The position numbers were made by a program, and so were the translations under genes. This document shows positions 24,595 to 32,670 of a stretch of DNA of 64,000 nucleotides, one piece after another. Position 1 is the stretch's first letter. Every line of letters starts with the position of its first letter. This DNA is from Candidatus Saccharibacteria bacterium UBA5148 (GTDB lineage Bacteria > Patescibacteriota > Saccharimonadia > Saccharimonadales > UBA4665). Under the pieces are notes generated by a model that made no database searches, was not told where the DNA came from, and was given only the letters and a program-made list of their open reading frames with translations. Location: assembly GCA_002413835.1 (NCBI GenBank), contig DHXU01000007.1, positions 66,174 to 130,173 of the forward strand, given 5' to 3'.

Positions 24595-25938
24595 ATGAAT
24601 CCCACCTCTAACTGGAAATATATCAATAAAGGCCTGCTGGTTATCTTGAGTGTGTTTGTCCTCGCGACGATCGCCTCAATCATTTTCCTGAGTAATACGT
24701 TACTGAAATTAGATAACCTTATCAGTAGCGGCAGCCAAAGTGTCAGGTCGGTACTAGTGCTGCAGAACTTCCTGCTCAACCTGGAAGATGCCGATACGAA
24801 TGCTCGGGGCTACGTTATAACCGGTGATGCGCAATATCTGACGCAGTATAATCAGGCCAGGCAGAAGGTACCTGCATTTTTAGGATATTTGCAGCCGAAC
24901 CCACAGCTCCATATATCCAGGGATCAGGTTACGAGACTGAAAAGTTTGTCAGACACTACACTGGCACTTATGCAACACACCGTCGAGGCAAGGACTACAG
25001 GCGGTGAAGAGGCAGCTCGGACTATTCTAGCCACCGGGGAAAGTAATAAGCTGATGGGTGAGATTCGAAGCAGCGCCGCAGCTATGTCGTCTGATAGCTT
25101 GAAGGGAATCGGTCCGCGGCAGAAGCAGTCGCATGAAAACTTAGTCTGGGCGCTATGGGTGGCGGTTGCACTGAGTATATTTGTCCTCAGTATCTGTGCC
25201 GTCATCGTCTGGTATTTCCAGCGTTCGCTGCGCAGAGAGCGGGCACTTGAGAATACAAAGAGCGAGTTCCTGTCGCTGGCTTCACACCAGCTGCGTACTC
25301 CAGCTACCAATGTGAAGCAATACGTCGGCCTGCTGCTCGACGGCTACCTCGGCCGCCTGACCCGCAAACAACACGAAGCTCTGACGGTCGCCTACAAGAA
25401 CAACGAATCCGAAATCCGCATCATGAACGATCTGCTCGATGTTGCCAAGCTCGACCTGAAGCGCATTCAGCTGCATACGCAGCGGGTTAACATTGTGTCG
25501 ATTGTCAGACAGGTTCTGAAAGAGTTTGATAGTTACACTGAGGCCCGCGGGCTGGATATAACCCTGAAGGCACCGACTGAAGTCATGGCTGTCGTCGACC
25601 GCGAGTATATCAAGGGCGTGATTGAAAAACTGATAGACAACGCTATCAAGTACTCCCACGACAGGACGAAAATAACCGTCAAGGTCCGCAGCAATGCGGC
25701 GCTCGGTGCCTGTGAGATCATTATCAGAGATAATGGCCTGGGCATTCAAAAGCGTGAAATATCGAAGCTTTTCATGAAGTTTTCACGGCTGACCAATGAA
25801 TTCTCGGCAAATACCGAGGGCAGCGGCCTCGGACTCTATTGGGTGAAGCAGGTGCTGGAATTACACGGCGGCTCGATAGATGTGACGTCGCAGGAAGGCC
25901 GCGGATCGAAATTTACGGTCCGGGTTCCGCTCACATAA
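24595..25938 (+). CDS. Sensor histidine kinase with CHASE3 domain
   Basis: This 447-residue kinase has transmembrane helices at about 13-36 and 182-204 flanking a CHASE3-type helical sensor (NARGYVITGDAQYLTQYN). The HisKA domain has the phospho-His in SLASHQLRTPATN. The HATPase domain has N box DNAIKYS, DNGLGI, FSRLTNEFSANTEGSGLGL and a G2-type GSKFTV. It autophosphorylates on His and passes phosphate to partner regulators. A receiver gene lies on each side, both on the minus strand. Saccharibacteria have few two-component systems. Confidence 0.93.
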   Translation: MNPTSNWKYINKGLLVILSVFVLATIASIIFLSNTLLKLDNLISSGSQSVRSVLVLQNFLLNLEDADTNARGYVITGDAQYLTQYNQARQKVPAFLGYLQPNPQLHISRDQVTRLKSLSDTTLALMQHTVEARTTGGEEAARTILATGESNKLMGEIRSSAAAMSSDSLKGIGPRQKQSHENLVWALWVAVALSIFVLSICAVIVWYFQRSLRRERALENTKSEFLSLASHQLRTPATNVKQYVGLLLDGYLGRLTRKQHEALTVAYKNNESEIRIMNDLLDVAKLDLKRIQLHTQRVNIVSIVRQVLKEFDSYTEARGLDITLKAPTEVMAVVDREYIKGVIEKLIDNAIKYSHDRTKITVKVRSNAALGACEIIIRDNGLGIQKREISKLFMKFSRLTNEFSANTEGSGLGLYWVKQVLELHGGSIDVTSQEGRGSKFTVRVPLT

Positions 25939-25958
25939 TCAACAGCTGGCCTGCAATC

Positions 25959-26381
25959 CTACATAGCAGCGTGGACGGATTTCTCGTCCGTAGCTGTCCG
26001 CGCGCCGCGGCCATCTGATCCAAGGACGTCGCTGACGATCTTGACCAAGCCCTGGGGTGCTGTCCAGGCCTTGATGACACACTGGTCGGCGCCAAGCCGG
26101 AAGGCTTCATGAATCTCAGAGGCATGTTCCAGGTTCGTGAAGATCAGTACCTTTACATTCTTATGTTTGTTGACGACGTCGTACTCCTGCAGGAATTCAA
26201 CACCGGACTTAACCGGCATCAGCAGGTCGAGCAAAATGAGGTCGGGCTCGAAACTTTTGACTTTCTGTAATGCTTCATCACCGTTGAAGGCGGTTTTAAC
26301 ATCGTATTTTTCTTTTTCGAGAATCATGCGGTAGGCCGCATTCAGGTCTTGGTCATCCTCAACTATAAATATTTTCGTCAC
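25959..26381 (-). CDS. CheY-like single-domain response regulator
   Basis: This 140-residue receiver has VEDDQDLN, LILLDLLMPVKSGVEFLQEY with the phospho-acceptor Asp, VLIFTNLEH and CVIKAWTAPQ. It matches the regulator at 24141 in length, motifs and neighbourhood. A 17-residue tail is basic. The start is GTG at 26381 with GGAGAG upstream. It converges with the kinase, ending 20 bases from it. Probably the second partner of that kinase. Confidence 0.9.
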   Translation of the reverse strand: MTKIFIVEDDQDLNAAYRMILEKEKYDVKTAFNGDEALQKVKSFEPDLILLDLLMPVKSGVEFLQEYDVVNKHKNVKVLIFTNLEHASEIHEAFRLGADQCVIKAWTAPQGLVKIVSDVLGSDGRGARTATDEKSVHAAM

Positions 26382-26616
26382 GCTTGCTCTCCATCTGTTA
26401 TGTATGCAGTCTGCACTACAATGTGACGAAAAGCAGTGGAATATATCACAATGGTGGAATGGGCTTTATGTATTGTGGAAACATCTGTGGAAAATGCTTG
26501 TGCCTGCGTTTGACAGGCTGTCACTGTAGGTCGCATTTGTTAATAAGAAATTCGACAGCCAACTTTTGTTTTCAGGCATAAGCTATAAGTACAAATGTAA
26601 AAGAGGGGGAGTGCAT

Positions 26617-26766
26617 ATGGCAGGAACAGCGGCAAGTAATGAAGACAAACGAGGATTGAAAAGCGCCAGCAAGGCGACACGGACACGTGTAGCCAAGATG
26701 GGCGGGGCAGCCTTCCACGAAAAACGCGGTGCCAAGGGTACCGACAGCCGCAAGACAATCGAATAG
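26617..26766 (+). CDS. KGG-type small stress protein
   Basis: This 49-residue basic protein contains TRTRVAKMGGAAFHEKRGAKG, similar to the KGG repeat (general stress or Con-10-like) proteins that are small and disordered. GAGGGGGAG precedes ATG 26617. The upstream in-frame ATG at 26566 lacks a site. A terminator follows at 26792. Confidence 0.75.
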   Translation: MAGTAASNEDKRGLKSASKATRTRVAKMGGAAFHEKRGAKGTDSRKTIE

Positions 26767-26791
26767 CAGCCAGCGGCTGACTGACGTACAT

Positions 26792-26818
26792 AACCCCGGA
26801 GTTCCGGGGTTATTTTTG
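26792..26818 (+). terminator. Terminator after KGG gene
   Basis: AACCCCGG and CCGGGGTT form a stem with an AGTT loop, followed by ATTTTTG. Confidence 0.88.
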
Positions 26819-26900
26819 TTTTGGATTTCCGTCCGGCTAACCTCTTTGTGCGGTGCACCTCTATCTGTCATACTACTTATGGTAGTACTACACGATACTT

Positions 26901-28628
26901 ATGGAACAGTCGATCTTCTTTCAACTTAGTTTGATACTTGCCTTAGCGGCAGGTATTTCTGTGACCTTCAAATATTTGCGGCAGCCGCTGATCATTGGCT
27001 ATATTCTGACCGGCTTCCTTGTCGGGCCGTCACTGCTGAACCTGGTACATAACCACGACGCCTTCTCGTCGTTCAGCCAGATCGGTATCGCACTGCTGCT
27101 GTTCGTAATTGGGCTGGGGCTAAACGTCGGCATCATCCGGGCGACGGGTAAACCAGTGTTATTGGCCTTCCTGATGGTTACGCTGGGGGTAGGCTCGGTT
27201 GCATTTGGCGTATCCACTTTATTGGGCTTATCACGCGCTGATAGCCTGATACTATCGGTCGCCTTGTTGTTCAGCAGTACGATCATCGTCATTACATCGC
27301 TCAGTGATAAGCGGGAGCAATCACGGCTGTATGGACAGATTGCCATTGGAATACTACTTGTCGAGGATATCCTGGCGACCGTGGCGTTGCTGTTCGTGTC
27401 GGCCCAGGGCGGACAAGGCGCCCACGGCGGCAGTATGGGCGCGTCGGGCTTCGGCATGCTGCTGCTCCGCGGTGCAGTTTTAGCAGTGGCTTTGCTGATC
27501 TGCGGCAGTTTTTTGTTGCCACGGACGATCCATGTCTTTGCTAAGAGCCAGGAGCTGCTCTACATCTTTGCACTGGCCTGGGCTTTCGGCATCGCCAGCA
27601 TCTTCTGGTGGTATGGCTTTTCGCTGGAAGTCGGCGCTTTGTTTGCCGGTGTCAGCCTGGCGCATTTACCATATGCCAAGGAGATAAGCACTCGCCTGAA
27701 GCCACTGCGGGATTTCTTCATCGTCTTATTCTTCGTGGAACTTGGCCAGACGCTCAACCTGAACAATATCAGTTCGGCAATAGTACCGGCCTTGGTACTG
27801 TCGCTGGTGGTTATGATAATCAAGCCGTTGATGATCCAGACCAGCCTGGGTTTGCTGGGCTACACCAAACAGACAGGCTTCAAGGCTGCCGCGCACTTGT
27901 CTCAGATCAGCGAATTTTCTATCGTCCTGGCGGTGTTGGCGGTCAGTACTGGTGTTGCTAACCCTCGTATTGCGACGATTGTCACCTTGACAGCGATAAT
28001 CACTATCGTCGGGTCGGCATACCTCATGAAATATGATAATAGTCTGTACCGGTTGTTCCGCGGCCCGTTGTCGTTATTTGAACGGGTTCAGACTAGGCGC
28101 GAGGTGCGGGCACTCAAAAACTACCCGTTAGTACTGCTTGGCTACCGCAAGGGCGGCTATGAGTTCGTGCGGACCTTCCGGGAGATGAAGAAGCGCTATA
28201 TCGTCATAGATTATGATCCCGAGGTCGCCGAGCTGTTGGAACATCAGCATATCAATCATCTCTACGGTGACGTCACGGATCTCGAATTGCTCGATGAAAT
28301 CAGTCTGCATGAGTCGGAGCTGGTCGTTAGTACGATTACAGACGTTACTACCAATATGATGCTCATCAAACACATCATGGCCCGGGGCCGCGAGACAATA
28401 TTCGTCTGTCATGCTTCGAGTCTCGACGAGGCGACGCAGCTCTACGACAAGGGTGCATCGTATGTCCTGCTGCCGCATTTTATCGGCAGTGAGCAGGCCA
28501 GCAGCTTCATCCGGCGCAACGGCAGTGATAAGGCGGCCTTCGACGCCTATCGGCGGCGACATTTGCAAAGCCTGTGCAGCGTTGATGGCAAAATAGCCAG
28601 GGCGCCTGTCAAGAAAATAGCTGTCTGA
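26901..28628 (+). CDS. Monovalent cation:proton antiporter-2 family protein (KefB-like)
   Basis: This 575-residue protein has about 12 transmembrane helices in the Na+/H+ exchanger fold (QPLIIGYILTGFLVGPSLL, ALLLFVIGLGLN, AFGIASIFWWYGFSLEVGALFAG). A C-terminal TrkA-N/RCK nucleotide-binding domain follows (VLLGYRKGGYEFV, YIVIDYDPEVAELL, YGDVTDLELL). It likely exports K+ or Na+ in exchange for protons and is gated by a dinucleotide. The domain stops without RCK-C. No Shine-Dalgarno sequence is evident. Confidence 0.92.
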   Translation: MEQSIFFQLSLILALAAGISVTFKYLRQPLIIGYILTGFLVGPSLLNLVHNHDAFSSFSQIGIALLLFVIGLGLNVGIIRATGKPVLLAFLMVTLGVGSVAFGVSTLLGLSRADSLILSVALLFSSTIIVITSLSDKREQSRLYGQIAIGILLVEDILATVALLFVSAQGGQGAHGGSMGASGFGMLLLRGAVLAVALLICGSFLLPRTIHVFAKSQELLYIFALAWAFGIASIFWWYGFSLEVGALFAGVSLAHLPYAKEISTRLKPLRDFFIVLFFVELGQTLNLNNISSAIVPALVLSLVVMIIKPLMIQTSLGLLGYTKQTGFKAAAHLSQISEFSIVLAVLAVSTGVANPRIATIVTLTAIITIVGSAYLMKYDNSLYRLFRGPLSLFERVQTRREVRALKNYPLVLLGYRKGGYEFVRTFREMKKRYIVIDYDPEVAELLEHQHINHLYGDVTDLELLDEISLHESELVVSTITDVTTNMMLIKHIMARGRETIFVCHASSLDEATQLYDKGASYVLLPHFIGSEQASSFIRRNGSDKAAFDAYRRRHLQSLCSVDGKIARAPVKKIAV

Positions 28629-28689
28629 TTGCCTGACTAGCAGCGTCGTTTTACGAGCCTGGCCATCAATCTGGTATAATTGCAACAAT

Positions 28690-29700
28690 ATGACCATTCT
28701 TACGAAACTTTCTCACCTCGGATCACGTTCGGCCGCTACTTCTGGCAAGCAGAAGATTTCCATCATTGTGCCAGTCTACAACGAGGAACGCAGTCTGCCG
28801 ATGATGCATGAACAATTGCAGGCAGTCACGACTCCGCTGACCAAAACCTATAGCTTTGAATATATATATGTCAACGATGGCAGTAGCGATACCTCGCCTG
28901 GGGTGCTGGCGTCATTAGAATCGCAGGATAAGGCGGTCCGCGTGCTGGAATTCTCCCGCAACTTCGGTAAAGAAATAGCTGTGACTGCCGGGCTGCATGC
29001 CTCGACCGGACAGGCGGCCATCATCATGGACGCTGACATGCAGCACCCCGTTGCCTTATTACCGGAATTCATCGCGAAATGGGAAGCTGGGGCGGAAGTT
29101 GTCGTCGGCGTTCGCAAACGCTACGGCAAAGAGTCGTCGCAGAAGCGTTTTCATTCATGGCTGTTCTACAAATTACTCAGCAAAATTTCCGATGTTCCAG
29201 TGACGCCCAGGGCTACGGATTACCGTTTGTTGGACCGTGAAGTCGTCGATGCCTTCAACCAGCTCAGCGAGCGAAATCGGATTACCCGCGGTCTGGTTGA
29301 CTGGCTGGGATTTCAGCGGGAATATGTCTATTTTGAGTCCGCGGACCGCCTGTACGGCCAGGTATCGTACAAATTTGGAAAACTTGTCGGCCTGGCGGTT
29401 AACAGCTTCGTCAGCCTGAGTTTATTCCCGCTGCGCTTTGCGGGTTGGTTGGGTATTGCCATTACGCTTCTGTCGGGCCTGGCCGGCATATTTATCATCG
29501 TTGAAGACTTCCTGCTTAATGATCCGCTGGGGCTGAAATTCAGCGGTCCGGCCATGCTGGCGGTGCTGAATATGTTCTGGATCGGTATCGTGCTGATCGC
29601 AATCGGACTGGTGGCTTTATACATTGCCAGTATTCATTCCGAAGTAATCAATCGTCCGCTGTATGTTTTGCGCAAGCATCGTCGTCCTCGAGCGTCGTAA
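28690..29700 (+). CDS. Family 2 glycosyltransferase, DPM1/GtrB-like
   Basis: The GT-A domain (residues about 22-240) has IIVPVYNEERSLP, YVNDGSSDTS, VLEFSRNFGKE and MDADMQHPVALLPEF as the DxD region. Two C-terminal transmembrane helices (AGWLGIAITLLSGLAGIFI, MFWIGIVLIAIGLVALYIA) follow. This is the layout of enzymes that load a sugar onto a polyprenyl phosphate. A TATAAT ends nine bases before the ATG with no binding site, so the transcript is near-leaderless. Confidence 0.92.
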   Translation: MTILTKLSHLGSRSAATSGKQKISIIVPVYNEERSLPMMHEQLQAVTTPLTKTYSFEYIYVNDGSSDTSPGVLASLESQDKAVRVLEFSRNFGKEIAVTAGLHASTGQAAIIMDADMQHPVALLPEFIAKWEAGAEVVVGVRKRYGKESSQKRFHSWLFYKLLSKISDVPVTPRATDYRLLDREVVDAFNQLSERNRITRGLVDWLGFQREYVYFESADRLYGQVSYKFGKLVGLAVNSFVSLSLFPLRFAGWLGIAITLLSGLAGIFIIVEDFLLNDPLGLKFSGPAMLAVLNMFWIGIVLIAIGLVALYIASIHSEVINRPLYVLRKHRRPRAS

Positions 29701-29781
29701 CTACAGATGTGTGTAAATTCTTGTAGCAATATCATAAACATTATGGTATAATACCGCTAATCGTTATTACACAAGGTGGTT

Positions 29782-30681
29782 ATGGAAACAATGAAGCGGC
29801 GATTTAACGCCATAAATCATACAGTCCTGGCGTACACCGTGGCAGTAGCCGCGGTCGTTTACGTACTTACAAATACCACTATTGCAGATGCCATTCTGAA
29901 CTTTTGCCTCGGCGGTATCATCCCTGGTACGAGCGTCGTCCTGGCGCCTGATGTTGTCATCATGTCGGTTATAGCCATACTCGGGCTCAGTCTGGCCGGT
30001 GCTCTTGTAGCTTTGCTGTTACGTCTGGTGTCGCTGCGTCACTTCAGAGAAACGTCGGATGCTGAAGCCGACGAAGAGGCTAGTGAGGAAGTTATTATCT
30101 ACGACGGTAAACAAGAGCGAAGCGCCTTTGTGAACAATGTCCCGGCCAGTACCAGCAAGCAGGTCAAAAAGGCAACCAAGAGTTCCGCTGTGCCGGTGGT
30201 CTCGACTACTGCAGACAGACGGTTAGCCAGGATACGCCACGGTATCATTATTGTCCTGCTACAAGCCGAGCGGGCGATCAACCGCGTCCTGGACCGTATA
30301 TTACTGCTGAACGTGCCCCACAAAGTCGGTGCTTTCCTGCCTTTGGTAGCTACTTTGGTGCTGCGCGAGCTACTAGCTACCTGGCGGCTGCTCGTCACAG
30401 TTGTGAGTAAGACAACGTGGTTCATGGCTCGATTGACGTTGAGAATAGTCGCAGTCAGCATCGTCATCGGGCTGGCAGCAATCGGACTGATGCGCCGCGT
30501 GTCTGCCTCGACCTGGAAATACCTGCAGCCATACGCCTACCGACTTGATACATGGCTTGAACTGCAGTGCCGGACGGCTCTATTCTGGCTGCGCCGAAAG
30601 CTGCAACAGTACGAATTCTTTCAGATGGCCGTGGTGATATTCCGCGACATCAGGTTGTACCTGCGTCGGGTCTTTAAGTAG
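29782..30681 (+). CDS. Integral membrane protein of unknown function
   Basis: This protein of about 299 residues has two N-terminal transmembrane helices (VLAYTVAVAAVVYVLTN; VIMSVIAILGLSLAGALVAL). An acidic cytoplasmic stretch (EADEEASEEVI) is followed by a Lys/Ser linker, and two or three more hydrophobic segments (LPLVATLVLRELL, IVAVSIVIGLAAIGLM) come before a basic amphipathic end. I do not recognise the family. AAGGTGG precedes ATG 29782, and TATAAT lies at about 29750. The GTG at 29776 is inside the binding site. Confidence 0.6.
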   Translation: METMKRRFNAINHTVLAYTVAVAAVVYVLTNTTIADAILNFCLGGIIPGTSVVLAPDVVIMSVIAILGLSLAGALVALLLRLVSLRHFRETSDAEADEEASEEVIIYDGKQERSAFVNNVPASTSKQVKKATKSSAVPVVSTTADRRLARIRHGIIIVLLQAERAINRVLDRILLLNVPHKVGAFLPLVATLVLRELLATWRLLVTVVSKTTWFMARLTLRIVAVSIVIGLAAIGLMRRVSASTWKYLQPYAYRLDTWLELQCRTALFWLRRKLQQYEFFQMAVVIFRDIRLYLRRVFK

Positions 30682-30745
30682 CAGCTATAAAAGCGGGGTT
30701 GGCCTGAAGTTTGGCGCCAATGGCGGGTTACGGGTGAAAATAGTT

Positions 30746-31615
30746 CTAATGTATGAACGAATCAACTGCTATGGCTGCCGCCCACAATAGTATGACCAGC
30801 AGTGAAATACCGAACATCTTTCGGGCCCAGCGGTTGTCAGTAGCTTCGTCAGCCGGCCGGTAGCCTTGCAATCCATGCCACAGCCAGTAGCCGCCGATAA
30901 TTAGGCTGACTCCGAGATAGATGTATCCTGCGTACCCGAAGATAGTCAAAGCGGCCGAGGTAACAATGAAGGCCAGGATATATGCCAGAATCTGGATTTT
31001 TGTTGCGCGGATACCACTGTGGAGTGGCAATACCGGAATATTGGCGGCTGCGTAATCCGCTCGACGGTACATGGCGATGGCGTAAAAGTGCGGCATCTGC
31101 CAGCTGACCATGATGATGAACAGTAGTAGTGCTCCGAGGTCCAGACGGCCGCTGGCCGCTAAGTAGCCGACAACAGGCGGTATTGCCCCGGATATGCTGC
31201 CGATGACCGTCCCATGGACGCTGCGGCGCTTGGCGATGCCATAGATGATGACATAGGCTACCCATCCAAATGCGGCCAGACCAGCTGTCAGCAGGTTTGT
31301 ATAGAGTACGAGTATGACGGTCCCCAGTGTGCCGCAGATGGCGGCGAAAAGCAGAGCGTTCCGGACGCCGATGATCCCGGTTACCAGTGCGCGGTTCCGG
31401 GTACGGGCCATCTTCTGGTCGATACCCCGGTCCAGGTAGTTATTACAGATACAGCCTGAGGCGATGACCAGGGACAGGCCGACCAGCATAGCGGCGAATA
31501 ACTTGAGAGATATGTGTCCCTGCGATGCCAACAAAAAGCCAGCGGAGGCGGCGATAGCGTTGCCACGGATGATGCCCGGCTTCGTGAGGGCGTAGTAGTT
31601 TTTGACTAAACTGAT
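30746..31615 (-). CDS. cyoE: Protoheme IX farnesyltransferase (heme O synthase), ATC start proposed
   Basis: This UbiA-superfamily enzyme adds farnesyl to heme b for the bo3 oxidase. Motifs: NNYLDRGIDQKMARTRNR (prenyl-diphosphate site), ISGAIPPVVGYLAASG and WQMPHFYAIAMYRRADYAAA. The first ATG/GTG/TTG-type start (TTG at 31534) would cut off the conserved YYALTKPGIIRGN segment, which is encoded in frame just upstream. The only good start is ATC at 31615, seven bases after AAGGA, giving about 289 residues. It is the last gene of cyoABCDE, 19 bases after cyoD. Confidence 0.9.
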   Translation of the reverse strand: MSLVKNYYALTKPGIIRGNAIAASAGFLLASQGHISLKLFAAMLVGLSLVIASGCICNNYLDRGIDQKMARTRNRALVTGIIGVRNALLFAAICGTLGTVILVLYTNLLTAGLAAFGWVAYVIIYGIAKRRSVHGTVIGSISGAIPPVVGYLAASGRLDLGALLLFIIMVSWQMPHFYAIAMYRRADYAAANIPVLPLHSGIRATKIQILAYILAFIVTSAALTIFGYAGYIYLGVSLIIGGYWLWHGLQGYRPADEATDNRWARKMFGISLLVILLWAAAIAVDSFIH

Positions 31616-31634
31616 GCCAGTATCCTTGTGATCC

Positions 31635-32036
31635 CTACAGATCTTCGTTCTTCTGCATGTATTTTTCGGTCTCGGCAGGAGACAGCATGTGATAATTCAG
31701 GTTTTGCATGATCCATAAGGAGCCGAAGACAACGATTGAAATAACAACTCCCATGCAGAGCAGGACGATGATATTCCATGGTGCTTTGGCTGCCCGGTCG
31801 AGGTGCAGGAAAAAGAACAGTTGCACGAGGAGCTGTACGACGGCCATTATCAGTATCAATACCAGAACGACCGGATGTGAAAATGAGTGGTTGAGTACCA
31901 GTATGAACGCCTCGAGCGTCAGTGCGATCGACAATACGAAGCCGATAGTATACGACCGGATGCTGCCGTGCCCGGCAGCATCCGCACTATCCGGCTGGCT
32001 GTCCTGGCTCTGATGCTTGTCGTCTAGTTGTGCCAT
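31635..32036 (-). CDS. cyoD: Cytochrome o ubiquinol oxidase subunit IV
   Basis: This 133-residue subunit has three transmembrane helices (YTIGFVLSIALTLEAFILVL, VVLVLILIMAVVQLLVQLFF, IIVLLCMGVVISIVVFGSLW) and the family string FFFLHLD. It assists assembly of the copper site in subunit I. It starts one base after cyoC ends. The N-terminus is hydrophilic and longer than usual. Confidence 0.93.
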   Translation of the reverse strand: MAQLDDKHQSQDSQPDSADAAGHGSIRSYTIGFVLSIALTLEAFILVLNHSFSHPVVLVLILIMAVVQLLVQLFFFLHLDRAAKAPWNIIVLLCMGVVISIVVFGSLWIMQNLNYHMLSPAETEKYMQKNEDL

Positions 32037-32037
32037 A

Positions 32038-32670
32038 TCAACGTGCTCCGATCAGGTATACGATAGTAAAAATAAATATCCAGACGATATCGAGGAGGTG
32101 CCAGAACAGACTGAGCATAGTCAGACGTTTGATGAGTCCGGGTGTCAGGTCCTGTCTGACGACTTTGCTGATGAGTACGCCCATCCAGAGCAGGCCGCTG
32201 GTGATGTGCAGCCCGTGCGTCCCGACCAGTGTAAAGAATGCTGACAGGAAACCGCTGGCCCGCCAACTGTTGCCCTCATGGATGAGCTTCGTAAATTCTG
32301 TCAGCTCAAGCGTCAGAAATGCCACGCCGAGAGCGAACGTCAGGCCGAACCAGATGAGGATCTGTTTTTTGTCGGCCCGCTGCGTCGCCAGCATGGCCAG
32401 CCCGCAGGTGAAACTGCTGGTCAGCAGTAGTAAGGTTTCGACAAGTACGAAGGGCAGGCTGAACAGCTCATGCCCGGATGGCCCGCCGCTTATGTTGTTG
32501 TGCAGCACGCCGTAGGTCGCAAACAGCACGGCGAACAGCACGCAGTCTGTCATCAGATAGAGCCAGAAGCCGAATATGGTCTTGCTTCGGAACTGGTCGA
32601 CAGTCGTCTCACTGTCGTCGACAACTGTAGTCGGCAATGCGGCCTCGGCAACGACCTTCATTCGTTTCAT
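32038..32670 (-). CDS. cyoC: Cytochrome o ubiquinol oxidase subunit III
   Basis: This 210-residue subunit has five transmembrane helices. Motifs include FGFWLYLMTDCVLFAVLFATY, a glutamate in FLTLELTEFTKLI, and FFTLVGTHGLHITSGLLWM, typical of subunit III. The start at 32670 overlaps the cyoB stop as ATGA and follows CAGGAG. A longer frame to 32958 is antisense-like and not needed. Confidence 0.95.
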   Translation of the reverse strand: MKRMKVVAEAALPTTVVDDSETTVDQFRSKTIFGFWLYLMTDCVLFAVLFATYGVLHNNISGGPSGHELFSLPFVLVETLLLLTSSFTCGLAMLATQRADKKQILIWFGLTFALGVAFLTLELTEFTKLIHEGNSWRASGFLSAFFTLVGTHGLHITSGLLWMGVLISKVVRQDLTPGLIKRLTMLSLFWHLLDIVWIFIFTIVYLIGAR

